Counted from the stretch's first letter, positions 18,585-27,248 are shown. The stretch: 64,000 bases of DNA from Nitrospira sp. ND1 (GCF_900170025.1 NZ_FWEX01000005.1:233073-297072); one strand, 5' to 3'. Translations and numbers: made by a program. The notes: a model not told the origin generated them from the letters alone.

Positions 18585-19928
18585 ATGTCCACCAGCATGC
18601 CACGCGCGTCACTTCATACATTGGGCTGCCGTCTCAGCCAATCCGAGACCTCCATGTTAGCCGATACCCTGGCACGCCGGGGGTACCGACTGGTGGAGTT
18701 CGGCAAGGAGACGGACCTGCTCGTCTTGAACACCTGCTCGGTGACGGAGAATGCCGAAAAAGATTGCCGTTATGCCGTCCGCAAGACCTTGCGCCACTCG
18801 CCGCATGCCTTCGTCGCGGTCACGGGCTGTTATGCCCAGACCGGTGCCACGCAGCTGCAGAAGGTACCCGGCATCGACCTGATCGTCGGCACCCAGTTCA
18901 AAATGAATCTCCCTGACTATCTCCCGGCGCCGGCCAAACTCCTGAAACAGCCGGAGCCCGAACTCCGCCATACCCGTACGATCGATCGCGAAGACTTCGT
19001 CCTGCCCGGCACCGCCTATTCCGACTCGACCCGCGCCCTGCTGAAGATTCAGGACGGATGCGACTTCATGTGCAGCTTCTGCCTGATTCCGTTCGCGCGC
19101 GGGCGGGAGCGCAGCCGGACCGCCGAGGATGTCTTGCGGGAAGCCCGTGAGCTCGCCGCCCATGGCTATCGCGAACTCGTTCTCACCGGGGTGAACATCG
19201 GCCAATACTCATATCAGGGTCTCGGACTGGTTGAACTCCTGCGGGAACTCGAAGCGATTCCCGACGTCGCCCGGATCAGGATTTCCTCGATCGAACCCAC
19301 GACCGTCCCTGCTGCCTTGCTGGAGCACATGGCCGGCTCCACGAAACTGTGTCATTACCTGCACCTTCCCCTGCAAAGCGGCGACGATGGAATCCTGCAG
19401 GCGATGAACCGGCGTTATGCCGTTCGCGAATATGAGGAGCTGGTCGAGCAGGCCATCGCGCTGATGCCGGATCTCGGATTGGGAACCGATCTCATGGTCG
19501 GATTTCCCGGCGAAAACGAACAGGCGTTCGCGAATACGGTCCGGACAGTCGAGCGACTCCCCTTCTCCTATTTCCATGTCTTCAGTTATTCGGCGCGTCC
19601 GGGTACGGCAGCTGCGCGACTGGAGGGCCAGATTCCGCCTGCCGTCATCCGGCAACGCAGCAAGGCCCTGGCGGAACTGTCACGGACGAAAGCGCTGGCT
19701 TTTTATCAGCAACAGATCGGCCGCACCCTCCCCGTCCTCTTCGAACAAGGGGAACGCGATGGATTTCGCACCGGCACCACAGCCAACTTCACCCGGGTGG
19801 CAGTCGCGGCCGATGCCGTCGAGGCCGGCTCGATCCACCAAGTCACCATCACCGGCATCATGGACGGGCTGGCCTATGGCCGGCCCGTCGCCACAGTCTT
19901 AGCGCCCTCGCACAGGCCACTTGTATGA
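18585..19928 (+). CDS. mtaB: tRNA (N6-threonylcarbamoyladenosine-37) methylthiotransferase MtaB
   Basis: The 447-aa radical SAM enzyme adds a methylthio group to t6A37 of tRNA. It has the UPF0004 N-terminal domain (HTLGCRLSQSE, LNTCSVTENAE), the radical SAM motif CDFMCSFC and a C-terminal TRAM domain. The LGCRLSQ opening and FARGRERSR after the cluster motif separate it from its neighbour MiaB. Its stop overlaps the miaB ATG (ATGA at 19925). Start: the ATG at 18585 fits the promoter; no Shine-Dalgarno is visible. Confidence 0.93.
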   Translation: MSTSMPRASLHTLGCRLSQSETSMLADTLARRGYRLVEFGKETDLLVLNTCSVTENAEKDCRYAVRKTLRHSPHAFVAVTGCYAQTGATQLQKVPGIDLIVGTQFKMNLPDYLPAPAKLLKQPEPELRHTRTIDREDFVLPGTAYSDSTRALLKIQDGCDFMCSFCLIPFARGRERSRTAEDVLREARELAAHGYRELVLTGVNIGQYSYQGLGLVELLRELEAIPDVARIRISSIEPTTVPAALLEHMAGSTKLCHYLHLPLQSGDDGILQAMNRRYAVREYEELVEQAIALMPDLGLGTDLMVGFPGENEQAFANTVRTVERLPFSYFHVFSYSARPGTAAARLEGQIPPAVIRQRSKALAELSRTKALAFYQQQIGRTLPVLFEQGERDGFRTGTTANFTRVAVAADAVEAGSIHQVTITGIMDGLAYGRPVATVLAPSHRPLV

Positions 19929-21283
19929 CACAACCCAATAAGCCCCATACCGTCCATATCGAAACCTTCGGCTGCCAGATGAACGAGTACGATTCCGAAC
20001 TCGTGCGGTCGTTACTCCGCAAAGCGGGATTCGAGTTTACCGAAGATCGCGAGCGCGCCGATGTCATGCTCATGAACACCTGTGCCATCCGTGAGAATGC
20101 GCATAACAAGGTCTATGGCCATCTCGCCGAGTTGAAGGCGGTGAAGGAACAGCGCCCGCTGGTCGTCGGGGTGCTCGGCTGCATGGCGCAAAACCTCAAA
20201 GAGGAGCTGACGGAGAAACAACCGCTGGTGGATGTGCTCGTGGGCCCGGACGGATACCGGCAATTGCCGGGACTATTGACGAATGCGCTGAATGCGGAAG
20301 AACAGGGCCTGGTGCGACGGGGCATGGCCGTAGACCTGTCCGAATATGAAACCTACGACGACATCCTCCCCGAGCGCGACGGCAGCAGCAACGCCTGGAT
20401 CGCCATCATGCGCGGTTGCGACAACTTTTGCAGCTTCTGCGTGGTGCCCTACACGCGAGGGCGCGAGCGTTCACGCGATCCCCAGGGAATCCTCCGCGAG
20501 GTCGAGGCGTCGGTCGCCACCGGTCATACGCAGATCACGTTGCTCGGACAGAACGTGAACAGCTACCGGTATGAAGACTGGGACTTTGCCCGCCTCATCC
20601 TTGCGGTCGCCGAGGTGCCGGGAGTCCGGCGGGTCCGCTTCACGTCTCCGCACCCGAAGGACTTTCCTGCTGCGTTGCTGGATGCCGTCGCCGGCCATCC
20701 GAACATCTGCAAACATATCCACCTGCCCCTGCAATCCGGCAACGACCGCATCCTGGAACTCATGAACCGGACCTACAGCCGGAAAGAATATCTCGATCTG
20801 GCCGCGCATATTCGACGCCGCCATCCCGGGATCGCGCTCACCACCGATATCATCTGTGGCTTTTGCTCGGAAACCGAGGAGGAGTTTCTGGATACCTATC
20901 GGGTCGTCGAGGAGGTGCAGTACCACTCCGCCTATGTGTTCAAGTATTCGGAGCGGAAAAATACCATCGCGGCGCGGAAGTTCCCGGACGACGTGCCGGA
21001 GGCCGTGAAGGGCGAACGGGTCAGCCGCCTGGTGGACCTGCAGCGCCCTATCACCGCGCGCCTCAATCGGGAATTGATCGGACAGACCCTGCCGGTGATG
21101 GTCGAAGGCGACTCCAAACGCTCCAGCGATCAATGGATGGGCCGCACCGATACCGGCGTGTACGTCATTTGGAACAAGAGCGACGCCCCGGCGTTACTCG
21201 GCAGCATTCAACCGGTCACTATTCTCGACGGCAGCGCCGCAGTCCTGATGGGACGGCGCGAGCCCTCTACGAGAGTCGCGTGA
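19925..21283 (+). CDS. miaB: tRNA-2-methylthio-N6-dimethylallyladenosine synthase MiaB
   Basis: The 452-aa radical SAM methylthiotransferase acts on i6A37. It has the MiaB opening ETFGCQMNEYDSE, the UPF0004 cysteine in MNTCAIRENAH, the radical SAM motif CDNFCSFC followed by VPYTRGRERSR, and a TRAM domain at the end. It is coupled to mtaB by a 4-base overlap, so two position-37 methylthiotransferases share one message. Confidence 0.96.
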   Translation: MTQPNKPHTVHIETFGCQMNEYDSELVRSLLRKAGFEFTEDRERADVMLMNTCAIRENAHNKVYGHLAELKAVKEQRPLVVGVLGCMAQNLKEELTEKQPLVDVLVGPDGYRQLPGLLTNALNAEEQGLVRRGMAVDLSEYETYDDILPERDGSSNAWIAIMRGCDNFCSFCVVPYTRGRERSRDPQGILREVEASVATGHTQITLLGQNVNSYRYEDWDFARLILAVAEVPGVRRVRFTSPHPKDFPAALLDAVAGHPNICKHIHLPLQSGNDRILELMNRTYSRKEYLDLAAHIRRRHPGIALTTDIICGFCSETEEEFLDTYRVVEEVQYHSAYVFKYSERKNTIAARKFPDDVPEAVKGERVSRLVDLQRPITARLNRELIGQTLPVMVEGDSKRSSDQWMGRTDTGVYVIWNKSDAPALLGSIQPVTILDGSAAVLMGRREPSTRVA

Positions 21284-21736
21284 ATTATCCCCGCACTCCG
21301 CACAACTCATCGCCCGGCCGCCTGCGACAGGTCTACGAGAGACCAAAGATTGCCGTCGAACGGCGACATTCTTGCCCAGTCCTGAACAACAGTTGCCAAT
21401 TTTTAGACACCCGCACTCGTCAGACTGACGGGAAAAGAGCAGGCATCGGCGCCTCTCGCCGTCTTCAGCGCCTGGCTCGCGTGTCGGCTCACCATCACCT
21501 GCCTCTCAATGGAGCGACTTCACCGCCTTGAAACTTCAATAGCTTAGACGGCATCTTTCGCCCGCGATCAATCACGTCGCATCAGCCGCAGCCACAGCAG
21601 AGATCGACTCTCAGGGGATTACCACTAGGGTCTCCGAAGTCCATGGAAAGAGGGCATAGCCCTTGCTTGGTCCATTCTGGCGTCCACAATTAACCAGGTT
21701 CATCAACCACCGACCGGCCCCAGAGGATTTCGCATC
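21284..21736. other. Intergenic region after miaB
   Basis: These 453 bp contain no supported gene. Several short frames exist but none has a ribosome site or membrane/signal pattern. The segment 21650-21730 lies just before the microprotein and probably holds its promoter. No terminator hairpin was found. Confidence 0.5.
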
Positions 21737-21868
21737 ATGAAGAAAGACATCGCCCAGAGTCATGCAGAAGAGGCCCCTCGGGGCATGAGCCTGGAAACCA
21801 TTATCGCCGTCGGGGTCTTCGGGTGGATGGCCCTCGGCGTGGTGATGATGGGCTTGGGAATCTGGTAG
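21737..21868 (+). CDS. 43-aa membrane microprotein
   Basis: The frame starts MKKDIAQSHAEEAPRG and continues into one hydrophobic helix ending MMGLGIW. This is a charged soluble N terminus of about 16 residues plus one membrane span. An AGAGGA site lies about 8 bases upstream. No family is recognised. It precedes the lipoprotein gene by 85 bp and could share its promoter. Confidence 0.55.
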   Translation: MKKDIAQSHAEEAPRGMSLETIIAVGVFGWMALGVVMMGLGIW

Positions 21869-21953
21869 TCCCGATTCGTTACGACGCGCCTTCGTCCTGA
21901 AGCCGCGCCGCCTCTGTTCGCACCGCATCGACCAGCCGAGAAGGATGACCGCC

Positions 21954-23000
21954 ATGCGAATTCACGGCTCCCGCACTCCTTTCACCAAGACCCTGAACTC
22001 CGGACTCCTTGGGTTGACCCTGTTGGGAGCCATGGCTGCCGGTTGCTCATCGACCGCCGCCACCGTTCAACAGAAGGCCGCTGCGCAACCCCAGGGTTCT
22101 GTCCGGCTCGAAGAAGTCGCCGATTGGGAATTTGAGGCCAGCCACCCCAGCACGATCGCTCTCGCCACCCTCGATAGCCTGCTGCGTGGGGTCATGATCT
22201 CGGACGCACAGACGGATCTCTCGAATCTGCCCGTGGATGGCAGCAAGCCGATGAAAGTATTCAGCGATGAGGACGTGCACTATCTTGCTCCCCTGCTAGC
22301 CCAAGCGTTGTCTCAAGCGCAACCCGAATATGTGGTCGCTTTCCGTCTATCCTCATCGGCAGGGTCAGGCTCTGAACCCACCGCGGGCACCCTTTACGTT
22401 CAGAACGAACGGTTGTATCTCACCGTGACCGAGCACAACGGTACGCTGGCGAAAGTCGAGTCTTCCCTGTTCAGCAGCGGGCGACCGGCTCGCATCGTGA
22501 GCATTACGCCGGAATCAGCCGGAAAAATCGAGCAGGCATTACCGGCGATTGCGCAGGGCCGGCAGCCGCTCAAATCCCTCGCCATCGACTACAAACTGTT
22601 TGCCAAGAACCCAGAACCGGCCCCGGCGGTCGCGGCAACGATCGCAGCGCCGGCGCCTCAACCGGTCCAAACCTCTGCACCCCGGATGGTCGTCGCCTCG
22701 GTGGTAGAAGAGGCGCCGGTTAAGAACGCCCCCCCTGCGCAGCCGGCAGGCCCGGCATCCCATGCGTCGAAAGCTTCTTCCGCCGAGGATGAACGATTGA
22801 CCGAAACACTTCAGGAGTTACAGGACGCGCGGGAAGCGATGGCCCGGAAAGACGCCAAGATCAGCGCCCTGCGAAGAGATCTGGAATCGATGCGTACGCA
22901 GTTGGAAACGAAGGACAAGGAACTTCGGGCCGTGAAGAGCACCCCGCAGACTCAACCCAAACGCGAGACCCGGAACAAGGCCGAACTCACGGTTCGCTGA
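21954..23000 (+). CDS. Lipoprotein with C-terminal coiled coil
   Basis: This is a 348-aa protein. The signal peptide ends GAMAAGC, a plausible lipobox with the lipidated cysteine. A conserved-looking N-terminal domain (WEFEASHPSTIALATLDSLL) recalls proteins that build small outer-membrane lipoprotein domains. It is followed by a Pro/Ala-rich linker (about residues 205-265) and a C-terminal heptad region (LQELQDAREAMARKDAKISA) that should form a coiled coil. I prefer the ATG at 21954, which has AAGG at good spacing; 21945 is an alternative. Function is unknown; envelope scaffolding is only inference. Confidence 0.65.
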   Translation: MRIHGSRTPFTKTLNSGLLGLTLLGAMAAGCSSTAATVQQKAAAQPQGSVRLEEVADWEFEASHPSTIALATLDSLLRGVMISDAQTDLSNLPVDGSKPMKVFSDEDVHYLAPLLAQALSQAQPEYVVAFRLSSSAGSGSEPTAGTLYVQNERLYLTVTEHNGTLAKVESSLFSSGRPARIVSITPESAGKIEQALPAIAQGRQPLKSLAIDYKLFAKNPEPAPAVAATIAAPAPQPVQTSAPRMVVASVVEEAPVKNAPPAQPAGPASHASKASSAEDERLTETLQELQDAREAMARKDAKISALRRDLESMRTQLETKDKELRAVKSTPQTQPKRETRNKAELTVR

Positions 23001-23016
23001 CCGCCTGCCCGTTCAT

Positions 23017-23733
23017 TCAGCCCACATCGATGACTTCCGGCCGCAGAAGCACGATCTCCCGTGAGATCGGCTGCCGGAAATTCATGCGGCAATAGCAGCC
23101 ATACGTGACATAGGTATCCTGCAGGCAGTAGAGAGCGATTTCCTTGCCCTGCCCGTCCGCCCACATCTGCGCCACCTGCGACCCGCTGCCCGATTTACTT
23201 TCCACGTTCAACGCCCGCGCGAGCACGTCCAGCTTGACCCACCCACGATTGTCCCAGTTGCTCCAGATCGCCATGGTGTCGTACACCGGCTCCGCCCGAA
23301 ACTTGGCCAGGTTGATCTCCATGGTCGGCTTCACCTGCTGAATGATCGAGCGTTTCTTGATGAAGGGCAGGTCGAAATTCAGGCCGTTGTGGGTAATGAA
23401 CAACGAGGGCCGGAGCTGCCCGAGATGACTCCAGAAACGACGTAATAGCTCCTGCTCGTTCGCCCCGTACCAGGAGGTGGCGCCACGCGGTTCGAGGTTG
23501 TCGGAAAACTCCAGCAACCCGATACACACGATGCGGCTGAAGGTTCCGTCGAAGGAGGATTTTTCATAGAGTTCTTCATCGAGCCGATGCTGCGCCTGCG
23601 CCTCCCCGACTGCGAACAGATCCCCTCCGGTCTCGGAAAAAGCCGCCTCCCCCGAAGCCAGTTGGCGACCGGCCAGCCGGGCCCATTCCTCCCGGGGAGC
23701 CTGGACCGTTTCGATGTCGAGGACCACTTTCAT
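23017..23733 (-). CDS. 3'-5' exonuclease of the PolB-associated (DnaQ-like) family
   Basis: This 238-aa protein has the DEDD exonuclease layout: motif I VLDIETV, motif II THNGLNFDLPF, and a C-terminal motif III region with YCLQDTYVTYG. It matches the stand-alone relatives of the DNA polymerase B exonuclease domain (PF10108 type). It is the last gene of a probable operon with mutY and the NUDIX gene; only 6 bp separate it from the NUDIX stop. A role in DNA repair or nucleotide hygiene is inferred from the neighbours. Confidence 0.85.
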   Translation of the reverse strand: MKVVLDIETVQAPREEWARLAGRQLASGEAAFSETGGDLFAVGEAQAQHRLDEELYEKSSFDGTFSRIVCIGLLEFSDNLEPRGATSWYGANEQELLRRFWSHLGQLRPSLFITHNGLNFDLPFIKKRSIIQQVKPTMEINLAKFRAEPVYDTMAIWSNWDNRGWVKLDVLARALNVESKSGSGSQVAQMWADGQGKEIALYCLQDTYVTYGCYCRMNFRQPISREIVLLRPEVIDVG

Positions 23734-23739
23734 ACACCC

Positions 23740-24135
23740 CTACACTTTCCCCTGCTGAAGCGCCGCGATAACGGGCTGATCGGCCGAAGGAAACTCGAAC
23801 GCGGCCATCTCATGAGGATAGACCCATCGAAGTTCCGCGCAGTCCAGCGCGATCGCAACACCGGTCTCGATCCGGCAGCGAAAGAAATGCAATTCCACAA
23901 TCTTCTCGGGATATTCATGTCGTACGACCTGAAAGGGAGTGGGAGGGCCGATACGCACATTCAGCTCCTCCCTTAACTCCCGATGCAGACACTCCTCCAA
24001 CGTTTCGCCCGTTTCTCGTTTCCCGCCCGGGAACTCCCATAAGCCGCCGAGATGCACCCCGGCCTTCCGCCGCGCGATCAGATACCGACCCTCGTGAACA
24101 ATGATCCCTGCCGCAACCTCGATCACTTCCATCAT
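23740..24135 (-). CDS. NUDIX hydrolase, MutT-like (8-oxo-dGTP diphosphatase type)
   Basis: The protein is 131 aa with a complete NUDIX box: GGKRETGETLEECLHREL followed by REEL. The opening EVAAGIIVHEGRYLIARRK and WEFPGGK are typical of MutT, which removes oxidised dGTP. It lies 117 bp after a MutY that lacks the usual C-terminal NUDIX-like domain, so it could also act beside MutY. It is followed at once by the PolB-like exonuclease. Confidence 0.88.
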   Translation of the reverse strand: MMEVIEVAAGIIVHEGRYLIARRKAGVHLGGLWEFPGGKRETGETLEECLHRELREELNVRIGPPTPFQVVRHEYPEKIVELHFFRCRIETGVAIALDCAELRWVYPHEMAAFEFPSADQPVIAALQQGKV

Positions 24136-24149
24136 GCACCGCGTCCGGG

Positions 24150-24245
24150 AGAAGAACGTATGGCCTATGGCATGTAGCTCGGCACTGAAAAGCAGGTACG
24201 TCTCGCTTCCAAACTATGGGCCATTGGCTATGCGCCATATGCTCC
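24150..24245. repeat. REP-like palindromic words between mutY and the NUDIX gene
   Basis: The segment holds TATGGCCTATGGCATGTAGCTC and later GCCATTGGCTATGCGCCATATGCTC. Related words occur at 15830-16030 and 40430-40800. It lies inside the presumed repair operon. Confidence 0.45.
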
Positions 24246-24252
24246 TGATCCG

Positions 24253-24975
24253 CTACCTGGCCGGATCGAACGGATAGGTCTTGCAGAACGGTTTCATCGG
24301 GCACAGGAGGCAGTAGGGGTCGCGCGCCGTACAGACCGTAGCGCCGAAATCCATGAGGGCCTGATTGAAGTCATACCCCTTACCGCGCGGGATCAGGGTT
24401 TCAGACAACTCCCAGAGGGCGGCCTTTTGCGCCTTGGGGTCGCCCTGCGCAATGAACACACGATGCAGCACGCGGATCACGTTCGTGTCCAGAATCGGAG
24501 CGTCTTCGTTGAACGCAAACGAACGAATCGCCCCCGCGGTGTACCGCCCGATGCCCTTGAAGGACAACAACTCCTCCGCATCGTTCGGCAACTGCCCGCC
24601 GTAGCGGGCTACGGTTTCACAAGCGATGCTGTGCAACCGTTCCGGCCGGATGTTGTACCCCAGCGGATACCAGGTCTGCTTGACCTCCGCAACCGGCGCA
24701 TCGGCTAACTGTTCAAACGACGGATACCGTTCCAAAAATTCATGGTACTTGGGAATCACACGATCGACCTGGGTCTGCTGGAGCATCACTTCCGACACCA
24801 GGATGTGATAAGGATCGGAGGTCCTGCGCCAGGGTAGGTCACGCCCATGTTCCTTGTACCACTTCAACAACCGGTTCTGAAAACGCTGCTTCAGCCCGCG
24901 TGCAAGCGGGACCGAGGACTGAGGCGACTTCTTCTTACGGCGCGGGGATTTCTGAACGCGAGACTTTGTAGACAT
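24253..24975 (-). CDS. mutY: A/G-specific adenine glycosylase, short form lacking the C-terminal domain
   Basis: The 240-aa protein removes adenine paired with 8-oxoguanine. It has the MutY catalytic region SEVMLQQTQVDRVIPKY with its glutamate, the helix-hairpin-helix (LLSFKGIGRYTAGAI), the catalytic aspartate in PILDTNVIRV, and the 4Fe-4S motif C-x6-C-x2-C-x5-C at CTARDPYCLLCPMKPFC. Typical MutY is about 350 aa with a MutT-like C-terminal domain; here the protein stops soon after the cluster. The N terminus is Lys/Arg-rich. A free NUDIX protein is encoded next. Confidence 0.87.
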   Translation of the reverse strand: MSTKSRVQKSPRRKKKSPQSSVPLARGLKQRFQNRLLKWYKEHGRDLPWRRTSDPYHILVSEVMLQQTQVDRVIPKYHEFLERYPSFEQLADAPVAEVKQTWYPLGYNIRPERLHSIACETVARYGGQLPNDAEELLSFKGIGRYTAGAIRSFAFNEDAPILDTNVIRVLHRVFIAQGDPKAQKAALWELSETLIPRGKGYDFNQALMDFGATVCTARDPYCLLCPMKPFCKTYPFDPAR

Positions 24976-25128
24976 AACTGTTCGTGATGAGTGGCGGCAT
25001 TCTAAGAGGCGGGCGGGCTGAAAATCAAACTACGACGCCTCGACGAGCGGAGCCGCAGAGCGCGATCCACCAGGACGAATCCTTGCTTCGCGCCCTGCGG
25101 TCCCTCGCAGCGCTTGTGATACCGCTCG

Positions 25129-25500
25129 CTACTGCGGCGAAGCCTGCACCTTGGTCCCTTCCTTCACCGGCGGATCGATCACAATCTGAGGGCCTTGCAC
25201 CTTCGGCAAGATCCCGGCCCCCGGTTTTTCCAGGAGTCGCTGATTCTGCTCGTCTTTCGGAAGCTGTTGCGACACATGCCGGTCGTCGAACGCCGCCGCT
25301 CCGTTGAGCGCCTTCTCCCCGACCGCATTGGCGCGGCCCGGATCGTTGGCAAGAGACTGCCCATTGACTGGATCAGTCGCCTTGCCCATTGGATAGCCGG
25401 GATGTTGCGGCAACATCACAGGGTTGCCGAACGCCACGCCGGCCATCAGCATTCCGGTCAGAGTAAATGGAATGATAATGATATGGAATGAGGCTTTCAT
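25129..25500 (-). CDS. Exported protein of unknown function
   Basis: The mature gene is 123 aa from the ATG at 25500, which has AGGAGG with good spacing. The longer open frame upstream is not supported. An N-terminal signal peptide runs MKASFHIIIIPFTLTGMLMA and ends near VAFG. The mature part is Pro/Gly/Asn/Gln-rich and lacks cysteines; it looks extended or disordered. No family recognised. Expected in the periplasm. Confidence 0.6.
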   Translation of the reverse strand: MKASFHIIIIPFTLTGMLMAGVAFGNPVMLPQHPGYPMGKATDPVNGQSLANDPGRANAVGEKALNGAAAFDDRHVSQQLPKDEQNQRLLEKPGAGILPKVQGPQIVIDPPVKEGTKVQASPQ

Positions 25501-25989
25501 ATCAAACCTCCTGTTAAGCGGGTGAAATGAAAACGCCCTCCTGTCAGGACGATCAGAAGGGCGCAGGAAGACATCGATGGAATAACAGGGAACTGACGAG
25601 CGTGGTTGGATCGAGGTCACCCCGGCTTCATGGTCACCTCCAAGACTATTGTATTCAGCTTGCTCTCGTTGAACCCAACAATCAAGTCCGCCCAACCTCG
25701 TAACAACATCCACGACGCCGGGAAAAGTCCCGGCGCAGGCCCTCCCATACCCTAGGGTTTTTCCCAACTCCAAATGGTCGGGGACATTATCCTGATCGCG
25801 CCGCGATTAGGGACATGTTATGTCCTTCTGACGAAACACATTATCCGCGCTCGTTGCTCGCTCCCCATTACAGAGATCACGAGGCGGTTTCCGACGCTGA
25901 TGGCGCGGCTCTACGCACCGCCTCCCGCCGGACTACAGATTCGACAGCTCGCGCGATGATTCAATTCACGTAAGGATACAGACCGGCCC
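25501..25989. other. Intergenic region with a perfect hairpin and a CCCTAGGG motif
   Basis: No gene is supported in these 489 bp. A perfect 8-bp stem, CGCCGGGA/TCCCGGCG, lies at 25716-25735 with a 4-base loop but no T-run. CCCTAGGGTTTTTCCC at 25750-25765 resembles a motif ahead of the acetate transporter gene (26344-26358). An open frame at 25774-25959 has no ribosome site and was not called. Confidence 0.5.
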
Positions 25990-26313
25990 ATGACCATGAA
26001 AGTTCACTATCAGGTCTCTCTCTCGAAGGAGTCGACCACAAGCGGAGAAGGACGGCTTCTGGATCTCTCGGTGGAAGGCTGCCGTATCGAGGGTGCGCAC
26101 CATTTGCCCGTCAACACCTACCTTTCCCTGCGGCTGATCATTTCACCGAAGGAGATGCCGGTCCTCGTGGATCTGGCCGCCGTGCGATGGACGCGTGGAA
26201 TCGTCTGCGGCATACACTTTCTCTCGCTCCAGCCGTTACAGACCGCACGGCTGAAAACGTTTCTCGCCTCCGCCGCGCCGCAAAAACCACCGAACACACC
26301 CGACAAGGGCTAA
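25990..26313 (+). CDS. PilZ-like domain protein with degenerate c-di-GMP site
   Basis: This 107-aa protein has the second PilZ motif D/N-x-S-x-x-G as DLSVEGC and the following beta-strand pattern (LRLIISPKEMPVLVDLAAVRWTRG, then GIHFLSL). The first motif, RxxxR, that clamps cyclic di-GMP is absent: the corresponding N-terminal stretch reads KVHYQVSLSKES. It therefore may not bind the nucleotide and may act as a protein-interaction PilZ. The start is 25990, with a second ATG six bases on. The next gene is 141 bp downstream. Confidence 0.75.
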   Translation: MTMKVHYQVSLSKESTTSGEGRLLDLSVEGCRIEGAHHLPVNTYLSLRLIISPKEMPVLVDLAAVRWTRGIVCGIHFLSLQPLQTARLKTFLASAAPQKPPNTPDKG

Positions 26314-26343
26314 GTCACCGGCCCCCTCTCTTCTTCTCACCCC

Positions 26344-26420
26344 CCCTAGGATTTTCCCTTGCCTTTTTCGTGCCGCTCTTGCATCCTTGGGCCGCCCCTA
26401 GAGATAACCCTAGGTCTCTC
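26344..26420 (+). promoter_or_regulatory. CCCTAGG motifs upstream of the acetate transporter gene
   Basis: CCCTAGGATTTTCCC at 26344-26358 and CCCTAGGTCTCTC at 26408-26420 lie between the PilZ gene and the transporter gene. A related CCCTAGGGTTTTTCCC is at 25750-25765. The shared palindromic CCTAGG core suggests an operator for one regulator; the regulator is not in the window. Confidence 0.3.
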
Positions 26421-26454
26421 GAAGCCCCATCGACTACTCAAGAGGAACGATGTC

Positions 26455-27072
26455 ATGAACGAAGAGAATCAAACTCGGCGCATAGACGTGCTGGCAATCG
26501 GCCTATTCGGTCTGGCAGTGGGCGCGCTGACGCTCGGGGTGGCGCAGTTAGGATGGATTCAACAGAAGAACATGGTCGGCGCGCTGGTCATCGCCTTGAT
26601 CTTCGGCGGGGTGGTGCAAGTCTTGGCCGGCATTACCGACATTCGCTACAACGAGCAACTGGGCGGAACCGCGCTGACCATGTACGGTTTCCTTTGGATC
26701 ACGCTCTGCACCGTCAAACTCGTGAGCACAAGCGGCACGTTTCACTTCGATGCGGTGCTCTATCTCCCTATTAATCTGGTCTACGCGGTCTTTTCAGGGG
26801 TCATGGTCTTTCTCACGGCCTATCGAAACCTCACGCTCAGCGCCCTCCACGTCGTCATCACCCTTACGTTTCTTGCCACCGTATTCGCCCGCCTGGATTT
26901 CATCAGCGAACTCCTGCCGGGGTGGGGCCACATCATTGTCGGTCTGATGGCCTTTTATCATGCGGTCGGCAGTTTGACTCAGGCCTTTACCGGGAAATCC
27001 ATCCTCCCGCTCGGCCCGCCGCTCCTGTTTCACACACAGAAGCACGTGCACTCGATCGCCAAGGTGGTCTAG
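26455..27072 (+). CDS. Acetate uptake transporter family protein (GPR1/FUN34/YaaH, SatP-like)
   Basis: The 205-aa protein has six hydrophobic segments and family marks such as GLFGLAVGALTLG near the start and GLMAFYHAVGSL near the end. SatP-type proteins transport acetate or succinate. The start at 26455 follows AGAGGA and replaces the longer frame. The stop codon TAG at 27070-27072 coincides with the first three bases of a terminal-inverted-repeat element, so the repeat end supplies the stop. Confidence 0.85.
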   Translation: MNEENQTRRIDVLAIGLFGLAVGALTLGVAQLGWIQQKNMVGALVIALIFGGVVQVLAGITDIRYNEQLGGTALTMYGFLWITLCTVKLVSTSGTFHFDAVLYLPINLVYAVFSGVMVFLTAYRNLTLSALHVVITLTFLATVFARLDFISELLPGWGHIIVGLMAFYHAVGSLTQAFTGKSILPLGPPLLFHTQKHVHSIAKVV

Positions 27073-27248
27073 CCCGGACCATTCTTGAATCCCTGCTCCG
27101 TCGTCCGATTCTCTCGCCCGGCGAGGCTTTTCTCGTTCGGCCTCCTCGACGGACTGCAAGTACGCCTGCGTCGGCCTTACGTGCGAGAAGCCTCGGCGGG
27201 CTTCGGTCTCGAACGTCTCGCGCCGGCATTCATGAATAGTCCGGGCTA
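27070..27248. repeat. TAGCCCGGA-family terminal-inverted-repeat element, inverted copy
   Basis: The 179-bp element runs from TAGCCCGGACCATTC to CATTCATGAATAGTCCGGGCTA. It is the same family as 40252-40429 and 51539-51715 in opposite orientation. It is too short for a transposase, so it is MITE-like. Its left end forms the stop codon of the acetate transporter gene. Confidence 0.85.

Noticed and set aside
25716..25735. Hairpin as terminator
   Set aside because: The stem is perfect but there is no T-run on either strand and no gene ends close by.
25774..25959. 61-aa frame with GGGACAT words nearby, resembling an insertion-sequence scar
   Set aside because: No ribosome site, no transposase similarity and no inverted ends could be shown.
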